From Lentzea flava (GTDB lineage Bacteria > Actinomycetota > Actinomycetes > Mycobacteriales > Pseudonocardiaceae): a DNA stretch of 64,000 nt. Made by a program: the position numbers and the translations under genes. How positions within the stretch are numbered: position 1 is the stretch's first letter; every line of letters starts with the position of its first letter. Below are positions 26,889-35,338 of this stretch, one piece after another. The notes under the pieces were generated by a model. It was given only the letters and a program-made list of their open reading frames with translations. It was not told the DNA's origin and did not search any database. The stretch is from the NCBI RefSeq assembly GCF_014648475.1, contig NZ_BMRE01000009.1, forward strand, positions 154,778 to 218,777, read 5' to 3'.

Positions 26889-28685
26889 TCAGACGTCGAG
26901 CGTCCAGCTGTTCAACGTGCCGCTGTCCAGGAACGCCGCGTCGCGCACGCGCAGCGTCCAGGTGCCGTTGGCGGCCTCACCCGACAGGTCGCGGGTGTAG
27001 GTCTCGTTGATGTTGTCCGCCGAGCCGCCGGAGCGGTTGTGCAGGTTGTAGACCGAGCCGTCGGGCGCGATCAGGTCCACCACGAGGTCGCCCTTGTAGG
27101 TGTGCGTGATCGAGACCTTGATCGACGACGTCGCTGACGCGTCGCCCGCGCAGCCCGAGATCACGATGGTGCTGGTGACCGTGGACAGGTCGCCGATCGT
27201 GACCGGCGTGGAGTTGGTCTTGGCGTCACAGCCGCCACCAACGGCGTTGACCGTCCACGTGAAGGTCGCGGAACCGGTCTTGCCAGCCGAGTCGGTCACC
27301 GTGGCGGTCACCGTGGAGGTGCCCGCCGTGGTCGGCGTGCCGGAGATCGCGCCGGAGGCGGAGGCCGACAGACCGGCGGGGAGGCCGGAGACGGACCAGG
27401 TGTACGGCGGGGTGCCGCCGGACGCCGACAGCTGCAGCGACACCGGCGAGCCGACCGTGGAGGTCTGGTTGCCGGGGTTCGTCACCGACGGGGTGCCGGG
27501 CTGGCCGCCGCCCCACAGCGTGTAGAGCAGCTTGTTCGGCGTGTTGGCGCCGACGTTGGTGATCTTGTTCGGCGTCGAGGCCGCGTCCAGGCCCGCCCAG
27601 ACGGCCGCAGGGCTGTCGTTCGGGTGCGTGGCGAGCCACAGCGCCGCGGCACCCGCGACGTGCGGGGTGGCCATCGACGTGCCGGAGATGTTGTTCGTCG
27701 CGGTGTCGTTGGTGTTCCACGACGACACGATGTTCTGACCCGGCGCGTAGATGTCCGTGCAGGAGCCGTAGTTGGAGAACGAGGCGCGCGCGTCGGTGTT
27801 GGTCGACGCGTTGACGGTGATCGCCTCGGTCACGCGTGCGGGCGAGGTGCTGCACGCGTCGGTGTTCGAGTTGCCGGACGCGATGGCGTAGGTGATGCCG
27901 GCCGCGATGGAGCGGCGCACGGCCGCGTCCAGGGTGGAGTCGGCGCCGCCACCGAGCGACATGTTGGCGACAGCGGGCTTCACCGCGTTCGCCGTCACCC
28001 AGTCGATGCCGCTGACGACACCGGCGGTGGTGCCGGAGCCCTGGCAGTTCAGCACCTTGACGGCGACGACCTTCGCGGCCTTGGCCAGACCGTACTGCGA
28101 GCCCGCGATGGTGCCGGCGACGTGCGTGCCGTGGCCGTTGCAGTCGCTGTTGTTGCCGTCACCGGAGGTGTTGGTGCCCCAGGTCGCGCGGCCACCGAAC
28201 GTGGAGTGCGTGGTGCGCACACCGGTGTCGATGACGTACGCCGTCACGTTGGACGCGGTCGTGTCGTACTGGTAGCTGTTGCTCAGCGGGAGGTCCCGCT
28301 GGTCAACGCGGTCCAGACCCCACGACGGCGGGTTCTGCTGGACGTCGAGCAGGTGCACCTGGGCGTCCTGCTGCACGTACGCGACCTTCGGGTCCGCGGC
28401 GAGCCTGGCCGCCTGCTTGGCGGTCATCTTCACCGAGAAGCCGTTGAGCGCGTGCTGCCAGATCTGGTCGACCTGACCGCCGTACTTGCTCGCCAGGCCC
28501 GGCGCGGCGGCCCTCGACGCCGTGTCGGCCTTGAGCGAGACGATGTAGCTGTCCTTCACGACATCGGCGCGGTCGGCGCCGAGAATCGTCCCCACGTTTT
28601 CTTGTGCTGAAGCAGCGGGCACCACAGCGGCGGCCAGACACACGGCAGCGGCGGCGGCGAGTCCCGTACCCAAGACTCTTCGCAT
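26889..28685 (-). CDS. Secreted subtilisin-like protease with P-domain
   Basis: From ATG 28685 the protein has 598 residues: a signal peptide (1-27, ending AASA), an inhibitor_I9 propeptide (about 44-113, DSYIVSLK start), a peptidase S8 domain with Asp153 (VIDTG), His185 (NGHGTHVAGT) and Ser337 (ISGTSMATPHVAG), an Ig-like (He-PIG) domain with PPYTWSVSGLPAGLS, and a C-terminal proprotein-convertase P-domain with HTYKGDLVVDLIAPDG and GTWTLRVRD. It is an extracellular endopeptidase processed from a zymogen. It diverges from an S1 protease gene; a TTGACA/TGTCAA dyad lies between them. A much longer in-frame reading upstream lacks a signal-peptide-compatible start and is rejected. Confidence 0.94.
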   Translation of the reverse strand: MRRVLGTGLAAAAAVCLAAAVVPAASAQENVGTILGADRADVVKDSYIVSLKADTASRAAAPGLASKYGGQVDQIWQHALNGFSVKMTAKQAARLAADPKVAYVQQDAQVHLLDVQQNPPSWGLDRVDQRDLPLSNSYQYDTTASNVTAYVIDTGVRTTHSTFGGRATWGTNTSGDGNNSDCNGHGTHVAGTIAGSQYGLAKAAKVVAVKVLNCQGSGTTAGVVSGIDWVTANAVKPAVANMSLGGGADSTLDAAVRRSIAAGITYAIASGNSNTDACSTSPARVTEAITVNASTNTDARASFSNYGSCTDIYAPGQNIVSSWNTNDTATNNISGTSMATPHVAGAAALWLATHPNDSPAAVWAGLDAASTPNKITNVGANTPNKLLYTLWGGGQPGTPSVTNPGNQTSTVGSPVSLQLSASGGTPPYTWSVSGLPAGLSASASGAISGTPTTAGTSTVTATVTDSAGKTGSATFTWTVNAVGGGCDAKTNSTPVTIGDLSTVTSTIVISGCAGDASATSSIKVSITHTYKGDLVVDLIAPDGSVYNLHNRSGGSADNINETYTRDLSGEAANGTWTLRVRDAAFLDSGTLNSWTLDV

Positions 28686-29095
28686 GGCAGGGTTTCTCCC
28701 TCGTGCAGGGAACAGGGTGACCTGCACGCTAGCCCTGAGCCGCAGGTCAGAGGGATACGCCGTCGAGTGCGAACTGTTGACAGATTTGACATTTCGTGTC
28801 AAGACGAACAGTCGCTCTGCGTCACGGAAATAGGCTGAGAGAACGCATTTGATTTCCCTATACCAACACGGGTGCCGAGAGGTCCACCCTCGATCGGCCC
28901 TACCGTCCGGTAGGCAGCACGACATAGCGTCACCCAGACGGAGGAACGAACTGATCGGGCAGTTCGACCGCCTGGGGACGCCATTGCTACCGGTGTCGTG
29001 CGGGCTGTGTTGCAGCACAGCCGATCTCCTCATCGCGGTTGCCCGGTCGGGCGTTACACCGGCCCTGCACAACCGAAGATCAAGGAGAAATGCCT
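28686..29095. other. 410-bp divergent intergenic region between two secreted proteases
   Basis: No gene is seen. The region carries the dyad listed separately at 28777-28802, a TAGGCT (28831-28836) that could be a -10 box on the plus strand, and the AAGGAG ribosome-binding site of the S1 protease at 29082-29087. Its base composition is clearly lower in GC around 28770-28870 than the flanking genes, which fits promoter DNA. Confidence 0.6.
28777..28802. promoter_or_regulatory. TTGACA direct repeat and inverted repeat between protease genes
   Basis: TTGACA occurs at 28777-28782 and 28786-28791 (9-bp period), and the second copy forms a perfect dyad, TTGACATTTCGTGTCAA (28786-28802). One arm can serve as a -35 box for the minus-strand subtilase. 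The arrangement looks like a binding site for a dimeric regulator that could control both proteases. Confidence 0.5.
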
Positions 29096-30196
29096 ATGAA
29101 GCGCATGGCTGTCGCGGCTGTCGCCGTGCTGGCGGGTGCACTCGCGACGACGGTCTCCCCTGCCGCTGTCGCCGCGCAGGAGCCGTCAGCTGACCTGCTC
29201 GCCGCGATGCAGCGCGACCTCGGACTGAACGCCCAGCAGGCGGCGGAGCGGCTGCGTCAGGAAAGCGCGGCGGCGGTCCTGCAGCACGTCGCGAAGGGGT
29301 TCGCGGGTGACGAGTTCGGCGGAGCGTGGTTCGACGCGTCCATCGGCAAGCTCGTCGTCGGTGTGACGGACGGCGCCAAGGCCGACCGGCTGCGCAGGCT
29401 CGGCGCCGAGCCCCGCACGGTCGCCCACAAGGCCAGTGATCTCGACGCGGCCAAGGCCAGGCTCGACGCCTCGCCGGCGCCGGCCGAGGTCACCGGCTGG
29501 TACGTGGACACCAAGGCCAACGCGGTGACGATCACCGTCCGGCGTGGTCAGGCCGACGCGGCGAAGTCCCTGGTGGAGAAGGTGGGCGCGCTCGCCAAGG
29601 TCGTCGAGACCGACGAGGCGCCGCGGCTGTTGAAGGACATCCGCGGCGGCGACGCCTACTACATCAACAACGCCGGACGGTGCTCCGTCGGGTTCGCGGT
29701 GCAGGGCGGTTTCGTGTCCGCAGGGCACTGCGGTTCCCCCGGCGACACGGTGAACGGTGTCGACCGGTCGGCGATGGGCCAGTTCGAGAAGTCGTCCTTC
29801 CCCGGCAACGACTACTCGTTCGTCCGCACCAACTCGGCGTGGACGGCGACGGCCAAGGTGAACCACTACGGCGGTGCCGACGTCATCGTCTCCGGTCACA
29901 CCGAGGCCGCGGTCGGCGCCTCGATCTGCCGTTCCGGCTCGACCACGGGCTGGCACTGCGGCGAGGTCCAGGCCAAGAGCCAGACGGTCAACTACCAGGA
30001 GGGCTCGGTCAGCGGTCTGACGCGCACGAACGTGTGCGCGGAGCCCGGTGACTCCGGCGGCTCGTGGGTCAGCGGCACGCAGGCGCAGGGCGTCACCTCG
30101 GGTGGCTCCGGCAACTGCACCAGCGGCGGCACGACCTACTTCCAGCCGGTCAACGAGATCCTCTCGGTGTACGGCCTGACGCTCGTCACGGGCTGA
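29096..30196 (+). CDS. Secreted S1 family serine protease (alpha-lytic/streptogrisin type)
   Basis: The 366-residue preproprotein has a signal peptide (1-28, ending AVAA), a pro-region of about 150 residues with the alpha-lytic protease prodomain sequence GAWFDASIGKLVVGVTD, and a chymotrypsin-fold protease: His211 in SAGHCG, Asp239 in GNDYSFV, Ser320 in GDSGGS. Cysteines are placed as in streptogrisins for disulfides. The mature enzyme begins near DIRGGDAYYI. ATG 29096 has AAGGAG 8 nt upstream. It is divergent from the subtilase; both would act outside the cell in protein degradation. Confidence 0.95.
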   Translation: MKRMAVAAVAVLAGALATTVSPAAVAAQEPSADLLAAMQRDLGLNAQQAAERLRQESAAAVLQHVAKGFAGDEFGGAWFDASIGKLVVGVTDGAKADRLRRLGAEPRTVAHKASDLDAAKARLDASPAPAEVTGWYVDTKANAVTITVRRGQADAAKSLVEKVGALAKVVETDEAPRLLKDIRGGDAYYINNAGRCSVGFAVQGGFVSAGHCGSPGDTVNGVDRSAMGQFEKSSFPGNDYSFVRTNSAWTATAKVNHYGGADVIVSGHTEAAVGASICRSGSTTGWHCGEVQAKSQTVNYQEGSVSGLTRTNVCAEPGDSGGSWVSGTQAQGVTSGGSGNCTSGGTTYFQPVNEILSVYGLTLVTG

Positions 30197-30206
30197 CGTC
30201 CTCCGG

Positions 30207-31022
30207 TCACCGGACCCGGTAGGCCGTGGCCAGCACCGAGACGGTGACCTCGACGCCCGGCACGTGCTCCCGCGGGGGCGCGTGCCGGGCGTTCGGCGTC
30301 ATGGCGACCAGGTCGACGACGTTCGTGCTGTTCAGGACCATCGGGTAGGTCACGTGCTCGGTGGCCACGGCGTCGAAGTGACGGCCCAGCGCCCGGCCGA
30401 GGCGTTCTTCCTTGGCGGGGTCGACCCGCACCGCGGTGCGCAGCTCCGCCAGGTGCGCTCCGGTGGGACGCACGACGACCAACCGGCCGTCCGCGCGGAG
30501 CACCCGGCGGAACTCCGCGGGGTTGCGGGGCGCGAACACGTCCAGCACGACGTCGGCCACCGCGTCGGCCAGCGGAAACGGGCGGAACACGTCCCAGCTC
30601 GCCGCGGCCGCCCGTGCGTGGGCTCGTGCCGCCGAACGCAACGCCCGCACCGACGTGTCCAGGCCGAGGCCGCGGGCTCCCGGCAGGTGGTCGAGGACTC
30701 CGGCCAGGTAGTAGCCGGTGCCGCAGCCGACGTCCACCACCGTGCCGCGACCGGGGAACGCGTCGCCCGCCAGGTGGGCGACGGCCCGGCGGATGGGGGA
30801 GTAGTTGCCGGTGGCGAGGAACCGGTCGCGCGCCCGCACCATGTCCGGCGCGTCGCCGCTGGTGGCGCGGGTGCCGGACAGGAGGCTGACGTAGCCGCTC
30901 CTGCTGATGTCGAACGTGTGGCTCGCCGGGCAGCGCAGTGCGGTGCGAGCGGGGGACAGGCCGGTGCGGCACACCGGGCACCGCAGCAGGTCGACGGACT
31001 GAGCGAGGGCATGGGGGAACAA
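30207..31022 (-). CDS. RlmA-type 23S rRNA (guanine-N1) methyltransferase
   Basis: The 271-residue protein has an N-terminal zinc ribbon (LRCPVC-x12-LRCPASHTFD), the FDISRSGYVSLL segment and a Rossmann methyltransferase domain with the SAM-binding VDVGCGTGYYLAGVL. This is the RlmA(I)/RlmA(II) (TlrB) family, which methylates G745 or G748 of 23S rRNA; members of the II type protect against macrolides such as tylosin, but I cannot tell the subtype. TTG 31022 is chosen as start since AGGAG lies 8 nt upstream; GTG 31031 would leave no spacing. A leader ORF and hairpin precede it, suggesting regulation by attenuation. It is convergent with the S1 protease (10-bp gap). Confidence 0.85.
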   Translation of the reverse strand: MFPHALAQSVDLLRCPVCRTGLSPARTALRCPASHTFDISRSGYVSLLSGTRATSGDAPDMVRARDRFLATGNYSPIRRAVAHLAGDAFPGRGTVVDVGCGTGYYLAGVLDHLPGARGLGLDTSVRALRSAARAHARAAAASWDVFRPFPLADAVADVVLDVFAPRNPAEFRRVLRADGRLVVVRPTGAHLAELRTAVRVDPAKEERLGRALGRHFDAVATEHVTYPMVLNSTNVVDLVAMTPNARHAPPREHVPGVEVTVSVLATAYRVR

Positions 31023-31063
31023 CGCGAGCACTCCTGGTTGGGACGGGAAGCGGGCACACCGAA

Positions 31064-31090
31064 GAGGGCGACGCCGATGGCATCGCCCTC
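31064..31090 (-). promoter_or_regulatory. Stem-loop between leader ORF and rRNA methyltransferase
   Basis: An 8-bp perfect stem (GAGGGCGA at 31064-31071 and its complement at 31083-31090, 11-nt loop) starts 11 nt after the stop of the 12-codon leader ORF and ends about 40 nt before the methyltransferase start. There is no clear T-run, so it may act as an attenuator or a structural block. Confidence 0.5.
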
Positions 31091-31101
31091 GTCACTTCCG
31101 A

Positions 31102-31140
31102 TCACAGGAAGAAGTAGTGCCTGCTGCTCACGTACCCCAT
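31102..31140 (-). CDS. 12-codon leader peptide MGYVSSRHYFFL
   Basis: A minimal ORF on the same strand as the methyltransferase gene, 79 nt upstream of it. TACGAT (plus strand 31147-31152) lies exactly 6 nt before its ATG, the same leaderless spacing seen at other genes here, so a transcript would begin on its first codon. A hairpin follows. Antibiotic-responsive rRNA methyltransferases are often controlled by ribosome stalling on such peptides; whether this one is translated or stalls is not shown by sequence. Confidence 0.5.
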   Translation of the reverse strand: MGYVSSRHYFFL

Positions 31141-31156
31141 GCGAAGATCGTATGGC

Positions 31157-31654
31157 TCAGGCTTGCCGCTCTTCGAGCCATTTCTCGCGGTGCGCGCGCC
31201 ACCGGTCCAGCATCGAGCCGAGCTCGCTGTGGCAGAACCGGAAGAACTCGCGGGTCTCGTCCAGTCGCGTCCCCGCTTCGGTGCCCGCGCCGAGCGCCTC
31301 GACGCCCTCGCCCAGCACCTCGTCGACCATGGCCAGCATCTGGTCCTTGCGGAAAGTCGCCTCGTACCAGACGTTGTCGCGCATCCGGTAGACGTCCCGG
31401 CGCGATCCCGGCTCCCGCTCGCGGCTGACGATCTGGACCGTGGTCAGGTAGCGCACCGCGCCCGACACCGCCGCCGGGGAGATCTGCAGGAGGTCGGCGA
31501 TCTCGGCCGCAGTGAGCCGTCCCGAGTCCGTCGTCAGCAGCGCCGCGAGGATGCGCGCCGGCATGCGCGGCACGCCGGTGTCCGCCAGAATTCCGCCGAA
31601 GCGTTCGACGAACTGGCTCACCGCCTGCTGGTCACGCTGCGTAGCTCTCGTCAC
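31157..31654 (-). CDS. GbsR/MarR family transcriptional regulator
   Basis: The protein of about 165 residues has a winged helix-turn-helix (RLTAAEIADLLQISPAAVSGAVRYLTTVQIVSREREPGSRRDVYRM) and a C-terminal helical dimerisation region, as in GbsR-like MarR relatives. It is divergent from an ABC exporter, and an inverted repeat overlaps that exporter's -35 region, so it probably represses the exporter and itself. The start is uncertain: GTG 31654 or TTG 31690. Confidence 0.83.
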   Translation of the reverse strand: MTRATQRDQQAVSQFVERFGGILADTGVPRMPARILAALLTTDSGRLTAAEIADLLQISPAAVSGAVRYLTTVQIVSREREPGSRRDVYRMRDNVWYEATFRKDQMLAMVDEVLGEGVEALGAGTEAGTRLDETREFFRFCHSELGSMLDRWRAHREKWLEERQA

Positions 31655-31701
31655 GGCCGCATCATCCCCTTTCGTCAGCCGATCGAGCAAAATTTACGTA
31701 C

Positions 31702-31730
31702 TTCACGAACTTGTGAAAGAAGTGTAGCTT
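31702..31730 (+). promoter_or_regulatory. ABC exporter promoter with GbsR/MarR-type operator
   Basis: The imperfect dyad TTCACGAACTTGTGAA (31702-31717) covers a TTCACG -35-like box; after 17 nt comes TAGCTT (31725-31730), 7 nt before ATG 31738. The site lies between the divergent GbsR-like regulator and the exporter operon. Confidence 0.65.
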
Positions 31731-31737
31731 ACCGGCC

Positions 31738-32625
31738 ATGACATCTGCGATATCCGTGTCGGGCCTGGTGAAGACCTTCGGCCCGACGCGTGCACTGGAC
31801 GATCTCGACCTGGACGTCCAGACCGGTGAGGTGCACGGCTTCCTCGGCCCGAACGGGGCCGGCAAGTCGACGACGATCCGGATCCTCCTCGGCCTGCTGC
31901 GTGCCGACTCCGGCACCGCGCGGCTGCTCGGCGGCGACCCGTGGAAGGACACCGCGAGCCTCCACCGCCGCCTCGCCTACGTCCCCGGCGACGTGAACCT
32001 CTGGCCCAACCTGACCGGTGGCGAGGTCATCGACCTGCTCGGACGGCTCCGCGGCGGCTTGAACAAGCAACGCCGCGCGGAGCTGCTGGAGCGCTTCGAG
32101 CTGGACCCGCGCAAGAAGGGCCGCACCTACTCCAAGGGCAACCGGCAGAAGGTCGCCCTCGTCGCCGCCCTGTCGAGCGACGTCGAGCTGCTGATCCTCG
32201 ACGAGCCCACGTCGGGCCTCGACCCGTTGATGGAGGCGGTCTTCCAGGACTGCATCAACGACGAACGCGAGCGCGGCCGCACCGTGCTGCTGTCGAGCCA
32301 CATCCTGGCCGAGGTCGAGGCGCTGTGCGACCGGGTGAGCATCATCCGCAACGGCCACTGCGTCGAGACCGGCACGCTGGCCGACCTGCGGCACCTGACC
32401 CGCACGTCGATCTCCGCCGAGCTGGCAGGGCCGCCGAACGGGCTGACGTCGCTGGCGGGCGTGCACGACCTCGTCGCAGAAGGCAACCGGGTCAAGTTCG
32501 AGGTCGACTCGGACAAGCTCGACCTCGTGCTCAAGCAGCTCGTGTCGACGGGCGTGCGCACGCTGACCTCGCAGCCGCCGACGCTGGAGGAGCTCTTCCT
32601 GCGGCACTACGAGGACGCGAAATGA
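31738..32625 (+). CDS. ABC exporter ATP-binding protein
   Basis: The 295-residue ATPase has Walker [12 protein letters not shown]-loop region, signature [15 protein letters not shown] (a variant of LSGGQ: SKGNRQK), Walker [13 protein letters not shown] and H-loop [15 protein letters not shown], plus a C-terminal regulatory region. The SKGNRQK signature is common in actinobacterial multidrug/antibiotic exporters. It overlaps its permease gene by 4 bp (ATGA). The leaderless promoter and operator lie just upstream. Confidence 0.93.
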   Translation: MTSAISVSGLVKTFGPTRALDDLDLDVQTGEVHGFLGPNGAGKSTTIRILLGLLRADSGTARLLGGDPWKDTASLHRRLAYVPGDVNLWPNLTGGEVIDLLGRLRGGLNKQRRAELLERFELDPRKKGRTYSKGNRQKVALVAALSSDVELLILDEPTSGLDPLMEAVFQDCINDERERGRTVLLSSHILAEVEALCDRVSIIRNGHCVETGTLADLRHLTRTSISAELAGPPNGLTSLAGVHDLVAEGNRVKFEVDSDKLDLVLKQLVSTGVRTLTSQPPTLEELFLRHYEDAK

Positions 32626-34205
32626 TCGGCACCTGGCACCTCGTCCGGCTGGCGTTGCGCCGCGACCGGATCCTGCTCCCGATCTGGATCTTCTTCCTGG
32701 TCTTCACCACGCTGTCGACGACGACCGCGCTGGAGGAGCTCTACGGCACCCAGGAGTCCAGGGCGCTGCTCGGGGTCACCGCGAACGCGAACTCCGCGTT
32801 CCTCGCGATGCTCGGCCCGCTGCACGACTGGTCGTCGCTGGGCGGTCTGGTCGTGTGGCGCTGGGGCGTCTTCGCCGGCCTGTTCATCGCGATCATGGCG
32901 CTGCTGGTCGTCACCCGGCACACCCGTGCCGAGGAGGAGGCGGGCCGCACCGAGCTGATCGCCGCCACGGTCGTCGGCCGGCACGCGCCGCTCGCCGCCT
33001 CGGTGATCGTCGCGGGTGGCGCGAGCCTGCTGATCGGCGTGCTCCAGGCGGTGGTGCTGATCGGCAAGGACCTGGACGTGGCCGGCTCGTTCGCGTTCGG
33101 GCTGTCGACGGCGTCGGTCGGCCTGGTCTTCACCGGCGTCAGCGCGTTCACCGCGCAGCTGTCGGAGAACTCGCGCGTCTCCAACGCGATCGCGGGCGGC
33201 TTCCTGGGCGTGACGTACCTGTTCCGCGCGGCGGGCGACGCGGCGGGGGAGTCCGGCCCGCAGTGGCTGACCTGGCTCTCGCCGATCGGCTGGACCGAGC
33301 ACGTGCGGTCGTTCGGCGACAACCGGTTCTGGGTGCTCGGCCTCTCGCTGGCCGCGTTCGTGGTCCTGGTGGGCGTCTCGGCCTACGTCGTGACGCGCCG
33401 GGACGTCGGTCTCGGGCTGCTGGCCACGCGCCTCGGGCCTGCCCACGGCACGATCGGCACCCCGTTCGGCCTGGCGTGGCGGCTGCAGAAGGGCTCGTTG
33501 ATCGGCTGGTCGCTGGCGTTGTTCGTGGTCGGCATGATCTACGGCAGCGTGGCGCAGGCGGTCGGGGAGATGGTGCAGGACAACCCGGCGCTGGGCCAGA
33601 TCGTGCAGAAGATCGGCGGCGCGGACGCGATGGTGGACGCGTTCTTCGCGACCATCACCCAGCTGATCGGCCTGATCACGTCCATCTACCTCGTGCAGGC
33701 GGTCCTGCGGCTGCGGTCGGAGGAGACGTCGTTCCGCGCGGAGCCGATCCTGGCCACGCCGGTCTCGCGCTGGGGCTGGGTGGCGTCGCACGCGGTGTTC
33801 GCCCTGGCCGGAGGCGCGATCGTGCTGGCCTTCGCCGGTCTCGGCCTCGGGCTGGTGCACGGCCTGCAGACCGATGACGTCGGCACGGTCCTGCCGAAGA
33901 TGCTCGGCGCCGCGCTCGTCCAGCTCCCGGCCGCCTGGGTCGTCGCGGGCGTGGCGCTGCTGCTGTTCGGGCTGTTCCCGCAGCTCACGGGGGTCAGCTG
34001 GGCGGTGGTGTCGGCGTCGCTGGTGATCACCCTGCTCGGCCCGGCGCTCCAGCTCGACCAGTGGGTGCTCGACGTCGCGCCGTTCACGCACGTGCCGAAG
34101 TACCCGGACATCGTCGCCGGGCCGCTGCTGTGGCTCACCGGGGTGGCGGTGGTGCTTCTGGCTGCGGGGTTCGCCGGGTTCCGGCGCCGCGACCTGACCA
34201 CGTGA
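32622..34205 (+). CDS. ABC exporter permease, about 12 membrane segments
   Basis: The 527-residue integral membrane protein reads as two homologous halves of about six segments each (halves begin [16 protein letters not shown] and [18 protein letters not shown]). The [23 protein letters not shown] loop and its counterpart [25 protein letters not shown] are the cytoplasmic coupling helices. This is the type of fused ABC-2 exporter permease found with polyketide-antibiotic resistance. ATG 32622 overlaps the ATPase stop. Its last 71 bp overlap the 3' end of the convergent MFS gene. Confidence 0.88.
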   Translation: MIGTWHLVRLALRRDRILLPIWIFFLVFTTLSTTTALEELYGTQESRALLGVTANANSAFLAMLGPLHDWSSLGGLVVWRWGVFAGLFIAIMALLVVTRHTRAEEEAGRTELIAATVVGRHAPLAASVIVAGGASLLIGVLQAVVLIGKDLDVAGSFAFGLSTASVGLVFTGVSAFTAQLSENSRVSNAIAGGFLGVTYLFRAAGDAAGESGPQWLTWLSPIGWTEHVRSFGDNRFWVLGLSLAAFVVLVGVSAYVVTRRDVGLGLLATRLGPAHGTIGTPFGLAWRLQKGSLIGWSLALFVVGMIYGSVAQAVGEMVQDNPALGQIVQKIGGADAMVDAFFATITQLIGLITSIYLVQAVLRLRSEETSFRAEPILATPVSRWGWVASHAVFALAGGAIVLAFAGLGLGLVHGLQTDDVGTVLPKMLGAALVQLPAAWVVAGVALLLFGLFPQLTGVSWAVVSASLVITLLGPALQLDQWVLDVAPFTHVPKYPDIVAGPLLWLTGVAVVLLAAGFAGFRRRDLTT

Positions 34206-35295
34206 CGATCGCGGGCACCGTGATCAGCAGGGCTGCCGGGACGAGGAACCCCAGCAGCGGATGGGCCTGGTAGAGGGGGACGAACGCCAGCGGGGCCGCG
34301 GCAGCGCCCATGAAGCGCAGTGACTGCACGACACTGACGCTGCCGCCCCTGTTGGCGTTGTCGCTCTGCAGCACCAGCGCGTTGACGCTCACCAGCACAC
34401 CCTGGGCGGCCGCTCCGGTCAGCGCCCACGCGATGACGACCAGCGCCGCGATCGGCGACGTGCCGACCGCCGCGATGAGACCGCCGCCCAGCGTCGCGCC
34501 GATCACGACCGTGGTCGTGGCCCCGTACCGGTCGATGGCCTTGCCGACCTGCCGCGCGGTCAGGAACCCGACGACGCCGAACCCGGTGAGCAGGATCCCG
34601 CGCTCACCCGCGCCGAGCCCGAACACGTCGTCCAGCCGGAACGCCACCAGGAACGACAGCCCGCCCAGGCAGGCCCAGCCGACGAACGCGACCAGGGCCG
34701 GCCGCAGCGTGCTCGGCACGAAAGCACTGCGCAGGCTCGCGTTGCGCTCCGGCTCCGCGTCCGTCTGCGGCACGCCCAGGACCGCGAGCCCCACGGCCAC
34801 GACCGAGATCACCACGAACGCCAGCCGCCAGTCGATCTCGGCGGTGAGCCCGCCGACGAGCGGCGCGGACGTCTGCCCGGCGGCCTGCATCGACCCGAAG
34901 AGGCCCAGGGCCCGGCCGAGCTTCTCCTTCGGCGTCGAGGCGGCGATCACCGCGAGCAGCACCGGCGTGGTGAACGAGTTGGCCGCGCCCTGCAACGCCC
35001 GTGAGGCCAGCAGCACCTCGAACGTCCAGGCGCTCGCCGCCAGCGCGGAGGTCACCGCGTAGGCGACGTAGGCGATCCGGACCGTCCGTTGTGGACCCCA
35101 GCGCTGGGCGAGCGTCCCGGACACGAGCATCAGCACCGCGAACGGCACGAGGTAGAAGGTCAGCGTCGAGGCCGCCGCGCCCGGTGATCGTCCGAAGGTG
35201 GTCCCGATCTCGGGCAGGATCGACGTCGTGATGGCGCCGCCGAACGGCCCGATCAATGCACCGGCGTACAACCCGGCGCGCGCCAAGCGGCCCAC
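34135..35295 (-). CDS. Major facilitator superfamily exporter
   Basis: The protein of about 386 residues has twelve predicted membrane segments and the MFS loop 2-3 pattern GTLAQRWGPQRTVRIAY and its second-half counterpart ARQVGKAIDRYGATTTVV, plus PLVGGLTAEIDWRLAFVV characteristic of drug:H+ antiporters. GTG 35295 has GGAG 6 nt upstream and is preferred over GTG 35301. It starts 43 bp after the WYL regulator gene on the same strand, so that regulator may control it too. Confidence 0.85.
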   Translation of the reverse strand: MGRLARAGLYAGALIGPFGGAITTSILPEIGTTFGRSPGAAASTLTFYLVPFAVLMLVSGTLAQRWGPQRTVRIAYVAYAVTSALAASAWTFEVLLASRALQGAANSFTTPVLLAVIAASTPKEKLGRALGLFGSMQAAGQTSAPLVGGLTAEIDWRLAFVVISVVAVGLAVLGVPQTDAEPERNASLRSAFVPSTLRPALVAFVGWACLGGLSFLVAFRLDDVFGLGAGERGILLTGFGVVGFLTARQVGKAIDRYGATTTVVIGATLGGGLIAAVGTSPIAALVVIAWALTGAAAQGVLVSVNALVLQSDNANRGGSVSVVQSLRFMGAAAAPLAFVPLYQAHPLLGFLVPAALLITVPAIVTWSGRGAGTRRTPQPEAPPPPR

Positions 35296-35338
35296 AGACA
35301 CCTCCACCGCCCACCCTAGTGGCCGATGGTTGTCAGAG

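Noticed and set aside
26889..29072. Subtilase extended to 727 residues
   Set aside because: The added 129 residues have no signal-peptide function and bury the clear signal peptide that starts at 28685.
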